Assembly (NCBI GenBank): GCA_021780795.1
Contig: JAJXYA010000419.1
Span: forward strand, 1 to 5,110
Source: Bacillota bacterium
GTDB taxonomy: Bacteria; Bacillota_A; Clostridia; Clostridiales; Clostridiaceae
Length of the DNA: 5,110 bases
Direction: 5' to 3'
How positions within the stretch are numbered: position 1 is the stretch's first letter; every line of letters starts with the position of its first letter. Under the pieces are notes generated by a model. It made no database searches and was not told the DNA's origin. It was given only the letters and a program-made list of their open reading frames with translations. Positions 1 through 5,110 of this stretch are shown piece by piece. The position numbers and the translations under genes are program-made.

Positions 1-2
1 CT

Positions 3-578
3 ATAGGTTCTACGGCCTCTTCTCTAACTACGGATTTAACTAGCCGAGCATGGCCTCATTGGGTTGGTTTATTTACTTGGACTTCCTTATGCTTAATTTT
101 ACAATTAATAACCCTTAAATCAAAAACTGCTGAAAAATATCTAGATGGAGAACCTACCATTATTATTACAAACGGAAAAATACTAGAAAAATCCATGAAA
201 AAATTTCGTTACACCATAGGTGATCTTCTTGAGCAATTAAGAGATAAAGGTATTTTTGATTTAGAAGAAGTAGCTTATGCAGTTCTGGAGAAAGATGGTC
301 AATTGTCCATCTTGAAAAAGCCTGAGTGTAATCCGGTTACACCAAAGGATCTAAAGCTTAAAACTTCAGCCGCTAGTATTGATGTTGAAATAATTTATGA
401 CGGTTCTGTTTTACAAGAAAATTTAATTAGCGTTAATAGGAACGAAAGATGGCTAATGACGAAATTAAAAAAGCAAGGCGTTAACGATGCAAATGAAGTA
501 TTTTTAGCTACCTATAACCCTTCAAGTGGATTACATGTGGACCTTTATGAGGATCATATAGAAAAAAATAAGAAATAA
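3..578 (+). CDS. YetF/DUF421 family membrane protein, 3' part (5' end outside window)
   Basis: The open frame runs from the window edge (first full codon at 3) to TAA at 576-578 and gives 191 residues of a family usually about 230 long, so roughly the first 40 residues are missing. The ATG at 195 is not the start: the frame is open upstream, the family resemblance continues there (an IGS motif at the very edge, a hydrophobic membrane segment at about visible residues 20-38, then a DGEPTIIITNGKI stretch at 48-60), and no ribosome binding site precedes it. After residue 65 comes the typical YetF core with DLLEQLRDKGIFDLEEVAYA and a GQLSIL strand, followed by a second alpha/beta half. Family members have a few N-terminal helices and a soluble cytoplasmic domain. 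Their biochemical role is unclear, and in Bacillus some are linked to spores. It is probably cotranscribed with the DUF4363-type gene that follows. Family assignment is by recognition of motifs. Confidence 0.88.
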   Translation: MGSTASSLTTDLTSRAWPHWVGLFTWTSLCLILQLITLKSKTAEKYLDGEPTIIITNGKILEKSMKKFRYTIGDLLEQLRDKGIFDLEEVAYAVLEKDGQLSILKKPECNPVTPKDLKLKTSAASIDVEIIYDGSVLQENLISVNRNERWLMTKLKKQGVNDANEVFLATYNPSSGLHVDLYEDHIEKNKK

Positions 579-583
579 AATAT

Positions 584-590
584 AAAGGAG
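584..590 (+). promoter_or_regulatory. ribosome binding site of the DUF4363-type gene
   Basis: AAAGGAG lies 12 bases before the ATG at 603, inside the 24-base gap after the upstream stop codon. It supports the ATG at 603 and translation from a shared transcript. Confidence 0.7.
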
Positions 591-602
591 CAACTTAAAT
601 TC

Positions 603-968
603 ATGAAAAAGTTTATATCATATGCTATACCAATAGTTACTTTAGCAATCTTTGTATTATTAATGTTAGGAGGCAATTATTTAAAAAAACCTCATAACAC
701 TTCAGAGGATGTAGTTGCTTTTGTAGAGCTATCTATAGAACATGCGAAGGCTGAAAAATGGAACATGCTTCAGAAAGATATTGTAAGTATTCATGCTGCC
801 TGGGAAAAAATTATACCACGCATTCAGTTTAGTGTTGAAAGAGATGAACTATATAATATAAATTTAAACATTGCTAGGCTCAGAGGCTCAATAGATAGTG
901 AAGATAAAACTAGCACCCTAATAGAATTAAATGAAATTATTGAGAATTGGAATGAACTAACAAGGTAG
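603..968 (+). CDS. DUF4363 family small membrane-anchored protein
   Basis: This is a 121-residue protein with one N-terminal hydrophobic segment (about residues 5-24, after MKKF) that acts as an uncleaved anchor or signal. No lipobox cysteine is present. The rest, about residues 33-121, looks all-helical and charged, with aromatic positions such as the W in AEKWNML, AAWEKI and IENWNEL. This pattern fits DUF4363, whose function is unknown. The orientation is probably helix in the membrane and the soluble part outside the cell. It starts 24 bases after the YetF/DUF421 stop with a good AAAGGAG site. Pairing of DUF421 with DUF4363 genes is common in clostridia, as far as I recall, and suggests the two proteins act together at the membrane. 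No promoter is visible between them. The family call is moderately sure; the reading frame is very sure. Confidence 0.85.
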   Translation: MKKFISYAIPIVTLAIFVLLMLGGNYLKKPHNTSEDVVAFVELSIEHAKAEKWNMLQKDIVSIHAAWEKIIPRIQFSVERDELYNINLNIARLRGSIDSEDKTSTLIELNEIIENWNELTR

Positions 969-995
969 TGATAATGTCCTATTAATAATTAAGAG

Positions 996-1230
996 CTTTT
1001 TTCTTAGAGGATGCTATAACTAAAAGTATATATTGCTAGAAATGCGTTCGCTTCGCTAAGTAATTCTAAATTAATTTTATTGAAAGATACTAAAAATTAC
1101 AAACTCGCTATCGCTCAAACATGTAATTTCTTTAACGTCTCTTCCACTAAAATTAATTAAGAATTTCTAAGGCTTGCTCAAACTCATTCTTCACAATATA
1201 TACTTTTGTTAGCATCCTCTGAGAAAAAAG
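996..1230. repeat. 235-base imperfect palindrome (possible MITE-like element or structured RNA)
   Basis: The outer arms 996-1016 and 1210-1230 match as inverted repeats at 20 of 21 positions, the exception being a possible G-U pair. Inside them, AAAAGTATATATTG at 1022-1035 is the perfect reverse complement of 1194-1207. Further in, 1058-1090 pairs well with about 1138-1171 (I count 28 of 34 aligned positions), and AATTAC at 1095-1100 pairs with GTAATT at 1123-1128. The apical loop (about 1101-1122) reads, on the - strand, as near-tandem GAGCGATAGCGAG. The left arm carries a related AGCGAAGCGAACGC (- strand, 1044-1057). No coding frame uses it. Such a long stem could be a non-autonomous mobile repeat, a structured RNA, or a barrier to transcription between the two flanking units. 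I see no convincing target-site duplication. Confidence 0.8.
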
Positions 1231-1283
1231 GATTCTATTCCAAAAATGGACATTATGTTTTCTTTATCTTCAATAATTCTTCC

Positions 1284-1307
1284 ATAAAAGCGATGGTGGC
1301 TTTTTAT
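1284..1307 (+). terminator. possible weak intrinsic terminator
   Basis: ATAAAAGC (1284-1291), a seven-base loop and GCTTTTTAT (1299-1307) form a short stem with one bulged T and a run of five T. Only two G-C pairs support it, so it would be weak. It could end readthrough from the upstream pair of genes, just before the regulator promoter. Confidence 0.3.
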
Positions 1308-1328
1308 ATATAATAATTCTAGTATAAT
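1300..1328 (+). promoter_or_regulatory. putative promoter of the regulator gene
   Basis: A perfect TATAAT at 1323-1328 sits about 95 bases before the regulator start codon. The hexamer 17 bases upstream (CTTTTT, 1300-1305) is a poor -35 match. In such A+T-rich sequence a TATAAT can occur by chance, so the call is tentative. Transcription would begin near 1335. Confidence 0.4.
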
Positions 1329-1410
1329 GTTAAAATCTTCTATATAATTATCATTGAATGAATTAATACTATATTGTGTTAGTTTAATATATATAAATTT
1401 AAAACTTACT

Positions 1411-1415
1411 GGAGG
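1411..1415 (+). promoter_or_regulatory. ribosome binding site fixing the regulator start
   Basis: GGAGG ends 7 bases before ATG 1423. This selects that ATG over an in-frame TTG at 1354, which would add 23 hydrophobic residues that do not belong to the helix-turn-helix family. Confidence 0.85.
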
Positions 1416-1422
1416 TAGCAGT

Positions 1423-2346
1423 ATGAAGGATGATTCCACATTAACCCCTTTAGAAGTGGCTGAAATGTTGAAAATAACTAAAAACACAGTTTATGAGTTA
1501 ATAAAAAGAGGCGAACTTAACGGATATAAGGTTGGTAAAAAAATTAGGATTGATATGAAGGATGTAGAGGAATATAAAAGTAGTACAAAAAATAACAAGC
1601 CTGAAAACAATCCTATAACACGTAGCCAAATATCTGATAGCAACACATTCATAATTAGTGGACAAGATATAATGCTAGACATTATGACGAGGCATCTAGA
1701 AAGATACTCAAAAGGATTTCACGCTCTTAGGTCATACGAAGGTAGCTACAACGGTCTTTACGAACTTTATCAGGGTAGAGTTCAAATTGCTACAGCGCAT
1801 CTTTGGGATGGTGATACTGGCGAATATAATGTGCCTTATGTTAAAAGAATGCTCCCAGGAGTTCCAGCAATAATAGTACATTTAGCTAAAAGGATGCAGG
1901 GCTTTTACATAGCAAAAGGAAACCCAAAAAATATTAAGGACTGGGAAGATTTTAAACGTTCTGATATTACCATTGTTAATCGTGAGAAAGGTAGTGGCAC
2001 CAGAGTACTTTTAGACGAACATCTACGGAAGCTTGGTATTAATCCTTTAAGTATAAGTGGTTATGATAAAGAGTATTCTTCACACCTAGGTATAGCAAGT
2101 GCAGTATCTAGAGGTGATGCAGATATAGGACTTGGAAATGAAAAAAGTGGACTCCAAGTTATGGATGTTGATTTTATACCTCTCCAGCAGGAAAAATATG
2201 AACTTATAATAAAAAAAGAAGATCTTCATAAACCCAACTATCAAGCTATTCTCCATGTAATAAACTCCAAAGAGTTCAAAATGGAGCTCCAAGGAATTGG
2301 CGGGTATGACCTTATGGAGATTGGTAAAATAATAGCAGAAACGTAA
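1423..2346 (+). CDS. HTH (excisionase/MerR-like) regulator with PBP-like ligand domain; probable molybdate/tungstate sensor
   Basis: This is a 307-residue soluble protein. Residues 6-51 form an excisionase-type helix-turn-helix (HTH_17): LTPLEVAEMLKITKNTVYEL is the helix pair and GYKVGKKIRID the wing. After a polar linker (about 53-74), residues 75-300 form a periplasmic-binding-protein-like domain. Its diagnostic motifs are GSYNGLYELYQG (107-118), AHLWDGDTGEYN (125-136), NREKGSGTRVLLDEHL (186-201) and GYDKEYSSHLGIASAVSRGDADIGLG (213-238). There is no signal peptide, so the ligand domain acts in the cytoplasm. Relatives of this architecture occur beside modABC, tupABC or wtp transporter genes and are taken to be oxyanion-responsive one-component regulators. 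Here it faces modABC tail to tail, which supports a molybdate or tungstate ligand, but the ligand and the sign of regulation cannot be read from the sequence. The start is set by GGAGG at 1411-1415. Confidence 0.9.
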   Translation: MKDDSTLTPLEVAEMLKITKNTVYELIKRGELNGYKVGKKIRIDMKDVEEYKSSTKNNKPENNPITRSQISDSNTFIISGQDIMLDIMTRHLERYSKGFHALRSYEGSYNGLYELYQGRVQIATAHLWDGDTGEYNVPYVKRMLPGVPAIIVHLAKRMQGFYIAKGNPKNIKDWEDFKRSDITIVNREKGSGTRVLLDEHLRKLGINPLSISGYDKEYSSHLGIASAVSRGDADIGLGNEKSGLQVMDVDFIPLQQEKYELIIKKEDLHKPNYQAILHVINSKEFKMELQGIGGYDLMEIGKIIAET

Positions 2347-2347
2347 C

Positions 2348-2403
2348 TATATAAATGAAAAAATGGAGGCATCCTATTATGTCTCCATTTTTTCATTTAT
2401 ATA
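2348..2403. terminator. bidirectional intrinsic terminator between the regulator and modC
   Basis: The arms 2348-2368 and 2383-2403 are perfect 21-base inverted repeats. Two further pairs (G-U and C-G) extend the stem to 23 and leave a loop of about ten bases. In both directions the G/C-rich core (ATGGAG / CTCCAT) is followed by six T, as an intrinsic terminator requires. The stem begins one base after the regulator stop codon. It overlaps the last seven or so codons of modC, whose TAA lies in the loop on the - strand and is followed directly by TAG. Confidence 0.9.
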
Positions 2404-3453
2404 AATCATCTTCTCTTTTTCCAAGAAAATTCTCCAGGGTAATGGCCTATGTTTTATTCTATCCCACTCTTCAGATGGCATGTCCCATATAAGGTTATAA
2501 TCACTATTTTTATTGTTTTTCTCATTTAACTTAAGATAAATAAGCCTCCTAAAAGGAGTTTCACTTGTATGTATGGGATAGGCGTCAAAAGTATTTTCAT
2601 CTTCCATTTCCTCTAGCCTGATATAATGTGCTCTTATACCTATATGTGTAATATCTTCGCTTACTCCTTCTGGTAATTTAATTTCACAATCCCAGTTTAA
2701 AGCTTTCATAGTTCCTGGTGATACTAATTTCACTTCCGATATATTCTTACAACCAGTGAGCTTAGCACAGGCTAGTGAGGGAGGATTTTTAAATATTTCT
2801 TTCTTATTACCTTCACCAGACTTCATTCCATCAGAGAGAATTATTAAGTTCTCGCAGAGTTCATAGGCTTCCTCCATATTATGAGTCACAAATAATGTTA
2901 CACCATTATATCTTGATAGAGTATCGCTCATTTGTTTTAGCATTATATTTCTCAAATGATTGTCTAATGCAGAAAAGGGCTCGTCCAAAAGTAGTATTTC
3001 AGGATTCACTGCAAGTGCCCTAGCTAAAGCCACTCTCTGCTGCTGGCCACCAGATATTTCATGAGGATATCTTTTTTTCAAATTCTCTATTTGCATTATA
3101 GAAAGCATTTCATCAATAATTCTATTGCGCTTTGAAACCGAAAAGTTTGAAAGCGCATAGCCTATATTCTTTTCCACACTCATATGAGGAAAAAGAGCAT
3201 AGTTTTGAAATAAAAACCCTACTTTTCTATCCTTTATGGGAATATTTATTTTAGCTTCTGAATCGAAAAGTGTTCTTCCGTTTAATATAATTCTACCTTC
3301 ATCGGGCTTAATGAGTCCTGCAATGCAGGCAAGTGTCATACTTTTACCTGAACCTGATGCTCCAAGCAACCCTAATATGGAATTATCACATTGGAAACTA
3401 ACTTTAAGATTAAAATCCTGTAATTTCTTTTTTATATCAATAATAAGTTCCAT
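2377..3453 (-). CDS. modC: molybdate ABC transporter ATP-binding protein ModC
   Basis: This is a 358-residue cytoplasmic ATPase that would power molybdate import through ModB. All nucleotide-binding motifs are intact: Walker A GASGSGKS (31-38), Q-loop Q83 in FLFQNYALFPHM, signature SGGQQQR (134-140), Walker B ILLLDEP (153-159) with catalytic E158, D-loop SALD (161-164) and the switch histidine H191 in VTHNMEEA. The C-terminal part (about 225-358) is not a textbook TOBE match, but IGIRAHYIRL and the ending PLPWRIFLEKEKM resemble the regulatory tail of sulfate/molybdate-type ATPases. Total length is normal for ModC (about 350). ATG 3453 follows the modB stop after one base, with AGGAGA (3465-3470) inside the modB end, so the two are probably translationally coupled. 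The last codons lie in the terminator stem. Tungstate or sulfate cannot be excluded from this subunit alone. Confidence 0.93.
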   Translation of the reverse strand: MELIIDIKKKLQDFNLKVSFQCDNSILGLLGASGSGKSMTLACIAGLIKPDEGRIILNGRTLFDSEAKINIPIKDRKVGFLFQNYALFPHMSVEKNIGYALSNFSVSKRNRIIDEMLSIMQIENLKKRYPHEISGGQQQRVALARALAVNPEILLLDEPFSALDNHLRNIMLKQMSDTLSRYNGVTLFVTHNMEEAYELCENLIILSDGMKSGEGNKKEIFKNPPSLACAKLTGCKNISEVKLVSPGTMKALNWDCEIKLPEGVSEDITHIGIRAHYIRLEEMEDENTFDAYPIHTSETPFRRLIYLKLNEKNNKNSDYNLIWDMPSEEWDRIKHRPLPWRIFLEKEKMIYINEKMET

Positions 3454-3454
3454 A

Positions 3455-4141
3455 TTATTTTCTCTCTCCTATGCTTAATTTTCTTTTTCCACGTGCAGTC
3501 CAATAATTAGTTAATATAATTACAACTAAGGACAAGAAGAAAATAATCAAAACCCAGTAAAATGCTGTAGTCATCTCTCCACCTTCAACAGCAAAGAAGA
3601 TTGCTATGGGTATAGTCTGAGTTTTGCCTGGAATGCTTCCAGCTATCATAAGAGTTGCACCAAACTCACCAAGGGCTCTAGCAAAGGCTAGTACTGTTCC
3701 TGCTGCTATTCCTGGCCAAGCAAGTGGAACCGCTACAGTCCAAAAAATCCGCCATTCTGAAACCCCTAAGGTTCTAGCTGCATTTAAAATATTTTCATCA
3801 ATCTGCTCAAAGGCCCCCACTGTAGTCTTATACATCAATGGAAAAGCAACTACAGTTGCAGCTATTACTGTAGCAGGCCAAGAAAATATAAGTTTTACCC
3901 CTATTGAAAACAAAAGCTTTCCTATAGGACCATTCTTTCCAAAGATGAGCAACAGAAAAAAGCCAATTACTGTTGGTGGTAGCACCATAGGCAAGGTAAC
4001 AACAGAATCAAAAAACACCTTAAATTTACCTTTCATATTTTTCATGAACCATGCCGCTGCAATACCTAAGAAAAAAATTATTATAGTTGAAGTAATTGCA
4101 GTTTTAGTCGAAATCCATAAAGGTGAAAGATTAAAATTCAA
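3455..4141 (-). CDS. modB: molybdate ABC transporter permease ModB (TTG start)
   Basis: This 228-residue membrane protein is the usual length for ModB. About five hydrophobic segments are visible (near residues 13-33, 49-67, 85-104, 144-166 and 193-213). The cytoplasmic coupling loop is clear at 118-139, with NAARTLG followed by WRIFWTVAVPLA, the EAA-type motif that docks on the ATPase. RALGEFGATLMIAG (155-168) and GKTQTIPIAIF (172-182) are signatures of the molybdate/tungstate permease group. It forms the translocation pore together with ModA and ModC. The start is TTG at 4141, with AGGAG (4151-4155) nine bases away. The nearby ATG at 4148 is in another frame and closes after five codons, and no in-frame ATG precedes the first membrane segment. 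It lies 21 bases after modA and one base before modC. Confidence 0.93.
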   Translation of the reverse strand: MNFNLSPLWISTKTAITSTIIIFFLGIAAAWFMKNMKGKFKVFFDSVVTLPMVLPPTVIGFFLLLIFGKNGPIGKLLFSIGVKLIFSWPATVIAATVVAFPLMYKTTVGAFEQIDENILNAARTLGVSEWRIFWTVAVPLAWPGIAAGTVLAFARALGEFGATLMIAGSIPGKTQTIPIAIFFAVEGGEMTTAFYWVLIIFFLSLVVIILTNYWTARGKRKLSIGERK

Positions 4142-4150
4142 GGTGCATCA

Positions 4151-4155
4151 CTCCT
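4151..4155 (-). promoter_or_regulatory. ribosome binding site deciding the TTG start of modB
   Basis: On the - strand AGGAG is followed by nine bases and then TTG (4141). An ATG only two bases after AGGAG (4148) is too close for normal initiation and opens a five-codon frame, so TTG is the better start. Confidence 0.75.
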
Positions 4156-4162
4156 AGCATTT

Positions 4163-4948
4163 TTATTTTGTATTTACCTTAAAACCGTATTTTTCAAAAA
4201 CAGCTTTAGCCTTATCATCAGTTAAAAATTTCATAAAATCCTTAGCTGCATCTACCTTTTTACTAGCTTTTATTACTGCTGCTGGATAAATTACTGGTGT
4301 ATGGGAGTCTGCTGAAGCTATGGTAACAATTTTTACCTTATTAGATATTTTAGCATCTGTTGCATATACTATGCCCGCATCTGCATTTCCTGTTTCTACC
4401 CAGGTTAAAACTTCCTTTACATCCTTAGCATATACTTCCTTTTCTTTAATTTTATCTAGTATACCTAACTTTGTAAATACCTCCACCGCATATTGTCCTG
4501 CAGGAACGCTTTTAGGTTCTCCAAGAGCAATCTTTTTAGCCTTCTCTGTAGTTAAATCCTGAAAGCTTGCTATTGTAGAATTCTCTTTTGGAACTATGAG
4601 AACCACGTCGCTTTGCAAAATGGTTTTTCTTGTATCCTTAACAATAAGATCTTTCTTTTCAAGTGCATCCATTTGCTTTGCTGCTGCAGATACAAATATG
4701 TCTACATCTGCACCCTGTTCTATTTGTTGCTGTAAAGTACCAGAAGAACCATAATTAAAAATTACTTTAACATTCTCCTTCTCAGCTTCATATACCTGTT
4801 TAACTTCATTCATTGAATCCTTTAAACTAGCAGCTGATGATATGTACAAAGTTACAGGTTCAGATTTTTGTTGTTTTGTACATCCTACCGCTAAAAAGAA
4901 TAATATTACAATCAGTAGTACTGATGTAATCCTACGTATATTTTTCAT
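4163..4948 (-). CDS. modA: molybdate-binding lipoprotein ModA
   Basis: This 261-residue extracellular receptor captures molybdate (or tungstate) and delivers it to ModB. Residues 1-22 form a lipoprotein signal peptide: a basic KNIRR start, a hydrophobic core, and the lipobox LAVGC with C23 as the predicted lipidated residue. This fits a Gram-positive cell without an outer membrane. The mature part carries the ModA hallmarks: SSAASLKDSM (37-46), NYGSSGTLQQQIEQGADVDI (65-84), GEPKSVPAGQYA (142-153) and VKEVLTWVETGNADAGIVYATDA (176-198). By comparison with known ModA structures, the serines in the first two, backbone groups in the third, and valine and tyrosine in the last motif would line the oxyanion pocket. 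The start is ATG 4948 with AGGGGG (4960-4965) eleven bases upstream, a weaker site than those of its neighbours. It is the first gene of the modABC operon. Confidence 0.95.
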   Translation of the reverse strand: MKNIRRITSVLLIVILFFLAVGCTKQQKSEPVTLYISSAASLKDSMNEVKQVYEAEKENVKVIFNYGSSGTLQQQIEQGADVDIFVSAAAKQMDALEKKDLIVKDTRKTILQSDVVLIVPKENSTIASFQDLTTEKAKKIALGEPKSVPAGQYAVEVFTKLGILDKIKEKEVYAKDVKEVLTWVETGNADAGIVYATDAKISNKVKIVTIASADSHTPVIYPAAVIKASKKVDAAKDFMKFLTDDKAKAVFEKYGFKVNTK

Positions 4949-4959
4949 TTCTAAATTAG

Positions 4960-4965
4960 CCCCCT
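4960..4965 (-). promoter_or_regulatory. ribosome binding site of modA
   Basis: AGGGGG on the - strand lies eleven bases before ATG 4948. It departs from the AGGAG consensus and the spacing is long, so initiation may be moderate. Confidence 0.55.
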
Positions 4966-4977
4966 GATTTTCATATT

Positions 4978-5065
4978 CAAAACATCATAAAAACATACAA
5001 AACACAATATTTCTAAGCCTTGTCATGAATTTTCATTATGTTTTGTTATGTTTCGTTGTGTTTTG
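4978..5065. promoter_or_regulatory. operator-like array: two 30-base arms of three 10-base units, inverted
   Basis: The arm 5036-5065 is three abutting units TTATGTTTTG, TTATGTTTCG and TTGTGTTTTG (+ strand). The arm 4978-5007 holds three inverted counterparts: CAAAACATCA, a central unit shifted by one base (AAAAACATAC) and CAAAACACAA. The innermost left unit and outermost right unit contain a perfect 11-base inverted repeat, ACAAAACACAA (4997-5007) and TTGTGTTTTGT (5056-5066). The unit length of one helical turn places all copies on one face of the DNA. The array lies between the likely promoter and modA, so it suits cooperative regulator binding. It could instead fold in the leader RNA. The bound protein is unknown; the helix-turn-helix/PBP-like regulator in this window is the obvious candidate. 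Confidence 0.65.
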
Positions 5066-5079
5066 TTACTTATATACAT

Positions 5080-5088
5080 ATAATACCA
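5080..5088 (-). promoter_or_regulatory. probable modABC promoter (extended -10)
   Basis: Read on the - strand, TGGTATTAT is an extended -10 (TG, one base, TATTAT). At 17 bases upstream lies TTTTAA (5103-5108), a weak -35, which is tolerable with an extended -10. Transcription would start near 5073 and give a leader of about 125 bases that includes the whole repeat array. No alternative promoter with two good boxes was found closer to modA, although TATGAT (4984-4989) is a possible -10 without a -35. Confidence 0.5.
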
Positions 5089-5110
5089 TAATAGGATATA
5101 TATTAAAAGT

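Larger units (their letters stand above)
969..1422. other. gene-free interval between the DUF4363-type gene and the regulator
   Basis: This stretch of about 450 bases has no plausible gene. A - strand open frame across 1209-1487 has no family resemblance, overlaps the palindrome edge and runs into the regulator gene, so I treat it as chance. The interval contains, in order, the long palindrome (996-1230), a short AT-rich hairpin with a T-run (1284-1307), a TATAAT box (1323-1328) and the GGAGG site of the regulator (1411-1415). The remainder is A+T-rich with no other clear structure. Confidence 0.7.

Noticed and set aside
195..578. ATG at 195 as the start of a 127-residue gene
   Set aside because: The frame is open to the window edge and the upstream translation fits the membrane and linker part of YetF/DUF421. 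No ribosome binding site precedes 195.
996..1230. Insertion sequence with transposase
   Set aside because: The palindrome has no coding capacity and no clear target duplication, so at most it is a non-autonomous element.
1354..1422. In-frame TTG at 1354 as the start of the regulator
   Set aside because: It adds a hydrophobic extension foreign to the family and has no Shine-Dalgarno site, whereas ATG 1423 has GGAGG at ideal spacing.
1209..1487. - strand open frame of 92 codons
   Set aside because: It overlaps the palindrome edge and the regulator start, has no recognisable motifs, and is explained by A+T-rich chance sequence.
3624..4157. + strand open frame of 177 codons opposite modB
   Set aside because: It is antisense to a permease with clear family motifs. 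The apparent frame follows from the codon pattern of modB and has no credible protein features.
4978..5067. CRISPR-like array
   Set aside because: Units are only 10 bases, abut without spacers and occur in both orientations, and no cas genes are present.
4949..5110. Molybdenum-cofactor-type riboswitch in the modA leader
   Set aside because: The leader is A+T-rich and dominated by the 10-base repeats. I see none of the G/C-rich multi-helix structure expected of that RNA.

Overview
The window is AT-rich and has A-type Shine-Dalgarno sites, a TTG start, tight operon spacing and protein sequences that look clostridial. It most probably comes from the chromosome of an anaerobic low-GC Firmicute (Clostridium or a close relative). 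This assignment rests on composition and family resemblance only; no database search was possible.

Left part (1-968, + strand): the 3' end of a YetF/DUF421 membrane-protein gene, cut by the window edge, is followed after 24 bases by a small one-helix membrane-anchored protein of the DUF4363 type. The two probably form one transcript. Positions 969-1422 carry no gene. They hold a large imperfect palindrome of about 235 bases (996-1230), a small hairpin with a T-run, and the likely promoter and ribosome binding site of the next gene.

Middle (1423-2346, + strand): a one-component regulator with an N-terminal excisionase/MerR-like helix-turn-helix fused to a periplasmic-binding-protein-like ligand domain, the type often found beside molybdate or tungstate transporter genes. 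Facing it on the - strand is a compact modABC operon (modA 4948-4163, modB 4141-3455, modC 3453-2377): lipoprotein receptor, permease and ATPase of a high-affinity molybdate (or tungstate) ABC importer. The convergent ends share one strong hairpin (2348-2403) that should terminate transcription from both sides. The stop codon of modC lies in its loop.

Right part (4949-5110): the modA leader and promoter region. It contains a symmetrical array of six 10-base units, three in each orientation (4978-5007 and 5036-5065), just downstream of an extended -10 promoter. The simplest model is that the regulator senses intracellular oxyanion and controls modABC through this array. That link is inferred from synteny and symmetry and is not demonstrated by the sequence.

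No radically new system is evident. The items most worth a second look are the modA operator-like array, the long palindrome, and the modC/terminator overlap.
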